A stretch of DNA of 64,000 nucleotides, taken from contig NW_026947506.1 of assembly GCF_034190915.1 (NCBI RefSeq), forward strand, positions 36,393,748 to 36,457,747, in the 5' to 3' direction. The position numbers were made by a program, and so were the translations under genes. The notes below the pieces were generated by a model. The model saw only the letters and a list, made by a program, of their open reading frames with translations. It was not told where the DNA came from and made no database searches. The stretch comes from Cavia porcellus. Its lineage: Eukaryota; Chordata; Mammalia; Rodentia; Caviidae. Within the stretch, counting starts at the first letter, position 1, and each line of letters opens with the position of its first letter. Below are positions 20,601 to 32,600 of this stretch, piece by piece.

Positions 20601-23600
20601 AACGCTTTATTTGCATGAGGGAGAGCAGTCTAGGAACTGGAGATACGAAAGACCTGGCCCATTATCCTTGGACTACTGCAAGCTTTCTCCTCCCCTCTCA
20701 CTCTCTAGAATCTATTTTCCCACCTTCAATAAACGTAAATCCTCACTACCTTTTCCGAATATCTTTTCCAATTCATTGTTCAAGACACCAAGAACTTAGA
20801 AAGAATGTCTATAGGATCCAACAGTGTGGCTGGCACATACCATCCAGCACTCTGGAAGGCTAAGACAGGTGGATTGCAAGTTCAAGCCCAGTGTGGGGAA
20901 CTCAGGGAGACCTTGTCTCAAAAAATAAAATGGGCTGGGGATGTAGCTCACACCTTTAAACATCCCAGGCAAACTGAAGATTAAACACACAAAAATAAAA
21001 CCATGAAGGCACTAGGGATAAAAATAAGATCGTATTTTTATAATTTTTTGGTGGAGAGCTCCAGTGTTAACACTTGGGACAAGAGGACCAAAAACCATGA
21101 TTTAGAAAGCTGAATACATGTCAACCCTAATTTTGTATACAAAACAGCAAAATCAAAATGAAAGGAAAATGGCGCCCACCCACAACCCCAGGAGGTGTCC
21201 CTCTCTGCTTCCACTGCCACTGTGAGATCCTTCTCCTCCGCCATGCCTCCCTGGCTTGGAGCCAGGCTGACCAGGGACTAAAACCTCTACAAACTGTGAG
21301 TCAGGTAAATCTCTCTTCCTTTAATTTGTGGGGTTGGATACTGTGTGACAGCAATGAGAAAGGTAACTAAGGCAGATCTTGGTACCAAAGTGGGTTATTG
21401 CTGTAATTATCTGACCATATGGTTCAGAAGACTTTGGAACTGGTTTACAGTAAGTTTAAAATGATTTGGAGATACCAGCTAGAGAAATTCTAGTTAGAGC
21501 TCAGTAAACAGAATGCTGATTTAAAAAAAAAAAAAGGCAGTCAGAAAAGACTGGCAGAGGACGTGTCATGACTTACAACCTCATGTGCCCCCAAAGCCTT
21601 CTGCACTCATAGGTGGGGTTTTTGGGAGAGCCTGGATCATGGCTGATGACACTGATCAGTTCACTGACTGGCTTAGTGTCACTCTGGGTGTGGCTAAGTG
21701 GATTTACTGAAAAGGGAAGGCCCACCTTGGGTGAGTGGTAGCAATCAATAAGCTTGCAGCCAAGAAGAAATAAAAGGAAAGCAAAAGGAACGCTGCTGCT
21801 TCCTGCCTGCCACACCACCACCTTTTGCTGTGCTGCCCGCATTAGAGGTTTCATTCCATACAAACTGAGCTAAAATACAACTCTCTTCCTTTAACTTATG
21901 GGGGCCAGGTACTTCATCCCAGCAACCAGAATGTAACTAAGACAGGTTTCAGCTGTGAACAAGAACTCACTGACAGTTAAGACTTCAGGGCCACGTGTGT
22001 CATGGTTTGGCAAAAGATTTATCTACATTGTCTTCCTGTCCTGATTTTGAGGGAAACAGATTGAGCAGCCAAGCATTCTATACTAGGACAATAGCAAAAA
22101 TGCTTTGAGAAAATGTGAGATCCAGTGAGGGTCTATCCTTCCAAGACTCAAAATTGTAAAAATGAAGCACTTTGTTTAAGAAGAGATTCCCAGGGCACTC
22201 TCTTGAAGATGGGCTACCTAGGGAATTGATTTCCCAATCTGTAGCAGACTGATACATGCAGAATGTAGGAGTTATGGGGTCAGGGAGGTTTCTACCTAGA
22301 TGTGAGAAGGCAGCCTGGGAGGCCAAACACTGTGCCAGAGAGTGAGGCAGGAGATCAGGGCATGGCAAACTGGCTGGGGAGTGGGAATGACCTGTCAATT
22401 GCCGAGTTCCAGGACGTATGTGCAGCACATTTTCAAAAGTCCTGCACCTGGAACCAATCAGAGTATATATCAGAGTTCTTCTCACAAGAACGAGCAGGTT
22501 TTAGAAGGTTGAACTAGGCCACATATCAACCTAACAAGTGAGAGATGCGAAAGACAGCCACCATTGTGCTCTTGGCCGCTGTGCTCTTTCTTTCACAGTG
22601 GTCCACTTCCACCCTGTAGAGAATATACATTTTTCCTACTTTTAGTTCACTCAAACTTGCTCTGCAGAGTGTGTTTCTTATCTTTAATAACTGCAAAGCC
22701 TTCCTACCTTGTTTTGTTCAAATCTTACAAGAACAACAGTATCACATTAAAGGCACTGATATAAAAGAAAAAAGATAAAACATTTCAGTAGAAAGAGCCA
22801 AAGGATACAGAGAAGCAATTTGTAAAAGACAGAAAAAAGTCAATGAACCATGAAGGGACAGTTGGTCTTGCTGTCACCCATCAGACTGTGGAAATGCAAA
22901 GTAAACACAGAATGGGTGCTGGGGGCAGCACTGGTGGGTAGTAGAATGGCACCCTTGTTTGGTGACCTGGACAGACGCACCCACATCTTATGTGCTCTTT
23001 CCTTTTGCCCCTCAACTTAATCCTAGGGATTTATGCTCAAAGGATAATGAGGTGCACCAGATTTGTCCACTAAAGCACTGTTCATAGCACTAAGAATAAA
23101 TAGCCAAGCCCACGCTACCCATCAACTGGGTGCATGATTAAATAACCTACATTGTGTGCCATGTATCAGTGGTATATACCATGATTCTACAGAAGATATA
23201 AGAATTTACTGATTTAAAATGTTTGTGCTATGTTTTTTTAAAGCTCCAGATTTATGTCATATTTTTTAAAAACCATGGTATATGTATGTTTAAATGTGTG
23301 TAAGTTTAAAAAGTTGAAAACCATTAGATAACATTTCCAATATTTGTATCTTTTTAAAGAAAGCTATAATCCTTTATTAAAACGTGGAAATTTTAAGCTG
23401 GTATGATTTACACTTAAATAAACCTGACCCACACACAGATATGTCTTCAACTCCAGCCTTCACGTTCAAGCAGAAGCCTTTAAGAAAGCGGAATATAAAG
23501 CTATCTTTGTGTGTCACAACATAAAAATTGGAACACTGAATCCACTGAGCAGAGATTTGCTCATGTCCTATGCATGAAACAACTGTTTCATCTCAGAACC

Positions 23601-26600
23601 AAATTTAATGGTTATCAATATCATCCATCACTTTAATTTGTATTAGGTGTAATTTTTTCTTGTTCTGCTTTCTGAGTATGTAGTTCAAGCTAGACTCAAA
23701 CTTTTATTTCTCTTGCCTCAGGAGTGGCAGGTTCACAGCCATACATCATAGCACCTGCATCAATATTCCTTCTTATATGTATCAAAACTCATACTGAATA
23801 GTGAGTTCTGGGTTGCAAAAGAGGGTTTATTTTTTACACTTCTCCATAAGTTTTAGTCCCACAAGTTAGATCAAAACAGGCACAAGCACTATTACACTTT
23901 TTAATTTTGTTTAGAAATAAAAGCATACAAGCCCTCCCTGCGAGTAGGTGCCATGTGCAGGTTGCTAGGGGGAGAACCAGATGCCAGCCGCTTCTGGCAC
24001 ATGGGCTGGGAGACAAGAAGAGCCAAGGCCCCCTGTACCTGCCGTGTAAGTAACCGGCTGACCCAGAGAAACACAGGCTGAGATGGTAGCTATTGAAGTA
24101 AAATACAACTTGTAATGTTTAGTGTTTCACTGACTTTGCAGGCCCAAAGCTGGTAATCTGATCATCTATTCAGAGGATAACAATAGGCAATGTAGCATCC
24201 ATGGGGCTCTCCTTCCGAATGTGATGGTCACTGTTATTTCCCTGTTATCTTGTTTCAAAATCCTATATCATTCTCATTGTTTTGTTTGGTTGGGTTTTAT
24301 TGTTTTGTTTGATTTTTTGTATCTGATGGCATGGGCAGCTATTTCAAAGATATATTATGGCAGCTATTTTGGATTTACTATTTTTTTTTAAGTCCTTTGT
24401 TGCATTCATTGTTTTGTTTTTATTAGTTTTATTCGGTCCTGTTTTGATTTTTACTATATCTGGTAATATGGACAACTATTTTGAAGGCAACAAGAGGTAT
24501 TATGGTAACCACTATTGATTTATTGATTTCCTATTATCTTATTTTGAAGTCCTGTATCACTCACCCTGTTTTGTTTTGATTGGCATTATTCTGTTTTATT
24601 TTGCTTGGTTTTATTTTAATATAAAAATTACCAAAAAAAAAAAAAAAGGTGTAAATCATCCTCGAACAAAGAAAAAAACAAATCTTACCAGGCTCAATTC
24701 CCAGTATTCCAATACATACATACATGTATGTCCTTAAGAAGAAAACCAAAAGAGATCACTACACAAAACACATCACTACCAAATTCACCTACTTCCTGTT
24801 GTTCTTAGAAGAGTGAACACCTCAACTTTCTGGGATGCATTCAAAGACCAGATTCAATACTGCACACTATGCCCTAAGAATAGCTCTTTGGGGTTTGCTA
24901 GTGAGGGCTGCAGCTGAGAAACCAGGAGGGTGCCAAGGCTGTGGGAGTGTTCCAGGGCCACGAAGGTTTCCTCTCTCCTCCAGCATCACCCAGTAGGGCC
25001 TCTAAGATCTCCTTTCCCATAGTAGAGCTGACCTGCCCTCACCAACCTAAGAAACGGGAGGACTCAGGACTGGGGCATAAGTTGGTCTGGTTTAGGTCAG
25101 AAGAATCTCTAGAAGAAAAACGTATCTTTTTTATCCAAAAGCTTTTAGCTTGAGCCAATTAATAATCATTATCTGGTAAGCAATTTCTCCTTTTAGGAGA
25201 AAATTTTAGGTGCATCAAGAACTATCTTATGGTCAATTTTCAGTAAGAACACTTCTAAAATTCCTACTTTTGTGTACATGCCCCTCAATTGTACCACGTT
25301 TAGTTTATCTTCCAGTTTTCCAAGTATCCTATCTTTCCATACATTAGGGGCACTGTACAATGGTTTTCTTAACAGTCAATAAACCTTGCCCTCTAGGATC
25401 AAGAGATGTTCAATTGAGCCGGGCATGGTGGCTCACATCTGTAATCCCAGCACTTGGGAGGCTAAGGCAGGAGTATTGCTGCGAGTTCGAGAACAGCCTA
25501 GGCTACTAAGTGAGCTCAAGGCCTGCCCGAACTGCATAGAGAGACCCTGTCTCAAAAAAAAAAAAAAAAAGATGTTACAATAAAACACGCAGAAACATGT
25601 TACTTGTCATATCTAACTGGGAGTTGATATGTGTCCAGTACAATTTTTAAAATAAACTGTCAGAAAGAAAACTGCTTCTTAAGACAGGATAGTTAATACT
25701 CAAGGTTCCCTCTTTAGATGTAATTGCAAGGAGGGTTACTTAGTGCAAAGCAGAAGGTCCTTGACAGCAAGTTTTACCCCTGGATAGCTGACTTGGGACT
25801 TGGGACATCTATGGAAAGCACAGGCAGAACAGTTACCATGTTCAGTGACCTCCCCAGGCTTCTGGGGATGGTGATGAAAACAGTGTACTACTCTATCAAT
25901 TCATTCATAACCTGCATGATCCAAATCAGATTTAACCCACTGTGACTCCTTCAAAAAAGAAAACCAGAAAGTTTCATTGTCAAAATCAAACCATTAAGCA
26001 GTACCTTCGTGAGTCGGGTCACGCACTCTTATCTTGTGGCCACATTTTTTTCCAAAGCAAGGAAGTTGCCAACAGTCAATAGCAACCCCCGCACCCTATA
26101 CCAAATCAAAAAGTGCTTGAACTTGAACTTGCTTTGAGTGAGAAAGGCTTCTATGAAAGACCACGAATACCTAACATAGGAAGACTGAAAACACTGTTAC
26201 ATACAAATTCACGGCATTTGAGTAACTGCCTAAAGAGATGGAAATCTCCGATGCGCAGGTCTCACATCTCTCAATGTGCTTTCCCTCTGCTCATTTTGCT
26301 TTTACATTAATTCTATTTTACACTGAGAAAAGAGAAGCAGAAAGAGACTCTGCCTCTTCAGGTTCTTACAGAAGATGAATTAACCCTGGTCTCCTGTTGC
26401 AGCCACAAACTCCAGCTTGGTCACCTCCCCAGCAACACTTCAGCCAACAGGGCAACACTGTGCCGCCCATACCGCCAGCTGGAACACACCACCTTGCCTG
26501 CTCAGCTGTGCTGGGTTTTGTGGTCCTCACAAAGTCATGATTCAAGCAGAGGATTCCTGACCCCAACCATTTACACTACCCCTGCCTGGGGGAGAGCTGA

Positions 26601-29600
26601 AGGAAAGTTCCAAGTGGAGACCCGGCCCCAGTCCCAAGGTGGGCAGAGATACTTGGGTGCAGTTCCCTGGGGGGCCCTGGGAACAGGGCTCAAGCCATCA
26701 TCACTGCTCTTCAGCATCAGAGCAAACACAGAAATGTTCATGCTGCCAATTTCTTAAGTAAAAATTATCCTTATTCTTCCACAACCAGTTAAGCACCTGT
26801 AAGTAAATGTGAAATGAAGTACGAACCCAGATATCCTTTTGTTGATGTTAAATTGCTCACAGATGTCAGATGCCAGCACTGTGAGCTGGGGCCCAACAAT
26901 GCTGTCCAGTCTTCGGCAAAATTCCAATGTCAGCTGAATGGAGGCTGGGGAGGGAGTGGAGAAAGAGCATCCAGTGTTGTAGCACTGTGTCAAACAGGTC
27001 CACAGCCATTTTACTACCCAATACTTAACAGTATCTAGACAAAGACTTTACTAATCAATTTTGTAAGAATGAAACAGAAGCGTTACAATTAATTACATTT
27101 AAGAAGAAAAACAGTCACACTGTGTTGCCACAAAATGTTGATCTGCACATGCCCTGAGGCGTGGTGGAATGGCTACATGCCCCAGGCAGACCTAAGAAAG
27201 TCACACATTTTAAAAATTCATGAAGCAGCACTCAGGGTCCAGGTCCACCCGATGCTTTACAGGCAGTCCTTGTTTAATTCCCCAACCCCCTTGCAGCCCC
27301 ACCACAGTAAGGGAGGTGCACAGCGGCACCCAGGTCCTACTGTAGCCAAGGGAAAGCCAGGCTTTTGAAACCTCAGCAATGGCCAGTTAAGGGCCACAAG
27401 TCCCAGATAGGGAACATCCCTTAACACAGCCTGCCTGCTGCTTCTGACTACATGCTTATCATTTAAGAAGAGGGGATAAAATTTGCAAAAGACTGATCTG
27501 CTCAGGCTGTACTGAGACTCAGATGTGTACCTACCATCAATCATAAAACATACGGCCGCACTCATTGCCTGGAAAGAAACAAACCAGCAGTTAGAAAATG
27601 ATACAGAAATGAGCCTTAAATACAATAATCAAATGTAGTAAACATGCTTTTTTTTTGGTATCAGGGATCGAATTTACAACCTCATGCTTGCCAGACAGGT
27701 GCTTATGCTGCTGAGCTAAATCCCCACCCAACATGCTTAAGCCTTGATCTGAACAAAACAACTGTACAGAGATATTTTTTCCGTGACTAGAGCAATGTGG
27801 ACACAAGTAGACAGTAAATGGTGCTGAAGAAGCACTGCAGACTTTATCACCTGTGATAATGCCATGGTGGCTATGGCACAATAAATGTCCTCATTGGTCA
27901 GGGAGGCAGGTGTGAGACTTCACAGTGCAGTGGTTTAAAGTGCTCAACGAACAAAGCACACAGCACTGGGGAAGGGTGGATGAAAGATTAGCATCTTACT
28001 AAGTGAGCACTGTGACGGGGGACCTTGGGTTCATTATTCTAGTCTGTGTGTGTCTGACAATTTCCATTAATACAACTTTTAAAAGACCACAGATCGATGC
28101 CATCTCATCTCAGTTTCTCTCTGCAACATTGGCAAGTAACAGCAATCTATGACCAAGACTATGATCAAACATGTTCCAACTCATGTAAAATTAAGATTTC
28201 AAGTGAACAATCTAATCTTCCATCTTAAGATTCTGGAAAAGGGCAAACTGAACCAGAAGGAGACAGAAGGAAGGAAATGAGAACACTCAGAGCACAAGTA
28301 AATCAGACAGAGAACAGAACAGTATAAGAGACAATAAATGAGAACCACAAGTTAGTTCACTGAAAAGACTGATCAATGAAATTGAAAACCCTCTCCCTAA
28401 ACTACAGAGAACAAGAGAGAAGACTTACATTATCACAATCGGGAATAAAAGAAAAAACAGCAATATCAACTTTACAGGGAAAGAAAGAACTGTAAGGCTA
28501 TATGAACTATGAAAACCTGTATATCCAACAAATTAATTAACCAATAACATAAATAAATAAAACAGTAACACATACTATGAGAACTGCCTCAAGAACAGAA
28601 AATCAGAATGGACCTCTAACAAACAGACCAATTAACAATTTTATTATTATTATTTTGTGGTACAGGGGATTGAACCCAGGGCTTTTGTGAAAACCACACA
28701 CACAGCTTGAGACTGAATTGCTTGGGATGGTCTCAACCTTGCAAGCCTCTTGCCTCAGATTCCCAGGATGCTGGATCTACAGGTATGTGCCATCACACCT
28801 GGCTAATTAACAATGTTAAAGCTTATGAAGGAAGCCCAGGTTCAGATGGTTCCACTGTGAGTTCTCTCAAACATTTAAAGAATTAGTACTAACCCATCAA
28901 AATCTTCCCAAAGACAGGAAAGGAAGGAATACTTCCCCACACAGTCAGCAAGGCCAGCATTACCCTAATACCAGACAAATGGAATTGCAAGAAACTATAG
29001 GCCACAACCCTCAAGGTAGAGCTCCTGAAGCATCAGCTCAGCCTCTACAGGGCTGGAGATGAAGGTCAGCAACGTGGGGCAGGCTGGGTCTACAGGGTCC
29101 ATCCTGGTACAAACCTGGGATGTGGAGGAATTGCTCCACATTCTCGTCATGCATCACTGTGGGGAGAAGCGGGCCTGTGCTGTCTACAGGACTCCAGCAC
29201 AGGGGCAGCTGGTGCACACACTTGGTGACTTCCAGACCTTGCCACCTGTGCCTAACCTCTGGCTGATTTTTATCTGTATCCTCAACTGTAATTAACCAGA
29301 ACTGTGAGCATGAAGGCATTTCTGACGTAGTCCTCTAAACTAGCAAAGGCAGGTTTGGGGATCCCTCAAGGAACAGCTGGTGTCTAAGGACGGGGGACTG
29401 TGGGGACTCCTGAACTTTGTAACCAGACATCACTGAGTTGACTCTTGACCATTTAAATGGACAAAGTACACAGGATGTGAATCCTATCTCAAAAAAACTG
29501 TAAAACAAGAAGATAAAGGACTCTTTAACATGACCATAATGCCACCATAGCACCTAAAACTGCGCCAGTAAGTTGATCACACTTAGAACTGCACCTAAAA

Positions 29601-32600
29601 GTGGAAATCCAACATACAGACTGTACCAGAAGCACTGCAAATTCACTGTCGTGAGCACTCAGAGGATTTCGTTTGACACACAGGGAGTGGACCTTTTCCC
29701 TATTCCAATGACTGCTCAAAATTATGCCAGTTTCATTTGGCTCATTTTGAGACATCTTTGTGTTGCTTTCCCTGGCATGCTCCACTCTGCTGGCATTATC
29801 CCACCCCACACTTAACTGAACCTCTCAGATGCAGCCTGTTTGAATGAAACAGCTTTGTATTCTGCACCAAGAGCTCACCCACCTGCTGCTCTGACACGGA
29901 ATGTTTAAGTGCGTCAGTGGCCTTCAGGGGCCTGTCCTTTCATGACTTCCTTTGATTGTTCAGGTCACAACCAGAGGTTTGGGTTCCAAGATGCGCCTTT
30001 TCTTAGCGCCCACTCAGGTCTGCCCAAAGAGGAGGCGAGGCATGTTTTTCGACTTCTCATGTTTAATACATCTGTCTGCCCCACCCATAGCAAGACAGTT
30101 TGGCCTGGGAAAGAAGTCTACACTGAGAACCATTTCCACATTTATACTCTGAAGCCTCTCCTGAATGTCACTTGTTGTCAGGTAGGAGACCTGGGACCAG
30201 CTTCATTTCTGTTCTTTTTCTGATAGCTAATTTTCTTTCTGCTTCCTTTTTCTTTTAGGGTCTCCTCTGTTTATGAAACTGTCCAGTGTTGGGAGGAGGT
30301 GGTGGCTATTTAGCGTAACAGACATTCACAGGGTCTGTCCAGTCTAGAAACTGTGTTCCTCTTCACTAGCTCCCCTCCCCTCACTGCCTGCTAATCGGAA
30401 GAAGAAATTCAGAAACCAATTCTCCCCGCTCCTCTTTCCTCCCATACTTTGCTTGTCATTTTACACTATATCCTGGCATGAGCCAACTTTAGCTTCAAAT
30501 GAATTTCAGAATGTCAATAAATTGTATTTTCAGGGTGCGGAAATGAAGGATCATTGATTAATGGGTGTAGAATTTCTGCTTGTCATGTAGCTTGAGCTAC
30601 ATCCTCAGACCTTTTTTTATATTTGATTTTGAGACAGGGTCTTGCCAAGTTGCAAAGATACCCAAGCTGGGCTCAAACTTGTGATTTTCCTGCCTCACTC
30701 TACCAGAGTTCTGGGCACACACTACAGGTGTGTGCCACTGCACTGGTCTCATCTCACCCCTCCTTCCCATGCTCACTTCCCACTCCTGTCCCTCAGGCGA
30801 CCGGCTGCAGGTGAGGAGTGTATCTGGGCTCGAGGACCCGTCTCAGCACACTGCCTATTCACACCCTAGCTGGCGCCTCCTCCTCTCTTCTGCCCTCAGA
30901 CATTGCTCTCATGTCTCTTTTCCATCTTCCAGACAGTTACTGGGTTCTCTCATTCATTGGTGAATCTCTTCCTGTTCTCTTGGGGCATCATTTCTAAGCC
31001 TTTAATGAATTAAAACTGGATTTACTTTCAGGCAGGAAAGATAAACACCTGTACTCACTCTGACTTATGGCATCAAAAACTGCCATAAAAAAGCAAAGTA
31101 AAAACTAGCTGGCTGCACCTGTGGTGCCAGCACTCAGGAGGCTGAGGGAGGAGGATCTGGAGTCCACGGCCAGCCTGGGGAATATAGTGAGCCCTCTCCC
31201 CCAGTGAAAGAAAACAGAAACTCAACCTAATACACATATCCTCACAGGATAGTACCTTGACAGATGCAAACTACTATCCCCTTACAGAACTAGCAAGTCA
31301 ATAGTTTTAAAATCAGCGCATGATCAGAATCTGCTGAAGACATTCAGCTGCCAGGCAGCCATGACCCAAGCACAGCCTTTGGCCTGTGAGCAGCGTACGA
31401 GCCAACACCCTAACACCCCTGCTAACAGCAAAGCAGGTTCAAAAGAGCTGCAAAAAATCTGCTCTCCCAGAAAAGCACCCACTTTGAGTTTTACAATATT
31501 ACAATTCCCAACATCTTCTCCAAGAAACACTTAAGAGCTCTGCATTGTTATGTACACATGCAAGATTTACTTCAGTATTAATCTGTAATATGAAAGGAAA
31601 AAAACAGTTGTTACCTTATAAACAATTAAATGGAGCTCTTCGTAAGTGTCATCTGTATTTACAAAAATTTTGGGGAATCGGCATTTTGCTTCCGGATCAT
31701 TAAGGTTCAAGGGTCCAGTAAGAAATCTTAAAAGCAAGCACAGAGACTCAACTCAATGTGGTAAATTATAAAAAGGAATATGTAAACAGAACATTTTAAT
31801 TCAATAAACATCAAATTTTTTTGAACCCTGAAGCTATCTGGAAAACACTAAACCAGAACATGATTGAGTAGCAACTGAAATTCACTGGAAATTATAGGAC
31901 TGCTTGGTTGATTATTGCCATGAAATAGCACAAGAGCAATTCAATATTCATGAGTTATCAGAAAAGAAAGCGGAGCCCAATCTTGTAAAATCAAAGAACA
32001 AAGTCCTACCTCCCATAATGCTGAAGGTTTCCTGGCATTTCTGCCCTTATTGGAGAATCCCTTCCCGCCAACTGCAAACATATTTAATGTTGAAAAATGA
32101 CTGATTAGACTTTTTTACTTTCAAAATACTGACAGTTTTCCTACCTCCCAGGAGTAGAATTCTGCTACCAGAACACGAGACTAGCGGGAATCCATGCCAT
32201 TCTGCATCAATAATTTCCTGCTGTCCTCCCCACCAAAACAGTGAGGGGTGGATTACCAAAGTTCAAAACTGACTGTTTTAATGAGAACAGTCAAAGAACA
32301 ACTGCATCCTACCCTAAATCCACAAACTCCTCAGCTCCTTCTGTAGGAGAGGCTGAGATTTCCCGTGTGGCATACATTACTCAGGACTGTCTCCCACCAC
32401 CCTGTGGAAACACCCTCGTCCCACTCCCTACACGTGGAAACTGAAGTGTGCGGGAGCGGCCAGTGTCCACACAGCTCCTGAGCAAGGTCACACAGCAACA
32501 CCAGGGCTGTGGGTCCAATGCCAGTGTCTCTGCCGCTAGCCACAACTACCATACTACATCCCTTCAAAGACTTGTATTTGTCATACATTCCTGCTGTTAC

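Larger units (their letters stand above)
16568..26826 (-). other. CCZ1: CCZ1 intron 12 (largest, about 10.3 kb)
   Basis: Holds B1 and ID SINEs, the second copy of the 100-bp duplicated segment, an LTR-like block (18730-19050), a MaLR remnant with two LTR ends (21160-21945), an L1 fragment (22860-23210) and the longest copy of the unnamed tandem-tail element (23925-24650). I see no coding exon between 16568 and 26826. The stretches 19060-20820 and 25600-26820 hold nothing I can name. Confidence 0.7.
27569..31614 (-). other. CCZ1: CCZ1 intron 10
   Basis: Contains an ID-like SINE, an L1 ORF2 remnant split by a SINE (28220-29000), and SINEs at 30590-30750 and 31103-31215. The block 29300-30580 is unassigned single-copy-looking sequence with no convincing reading frame. 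Confidence 0.65.

Noticed and set aside
29530..30230. Possible retropseudogene in CCZ1 intron 10
   Set aside because: Several medium frames exist, but none gives a recognisable protein and no poly-A or duplication was found.
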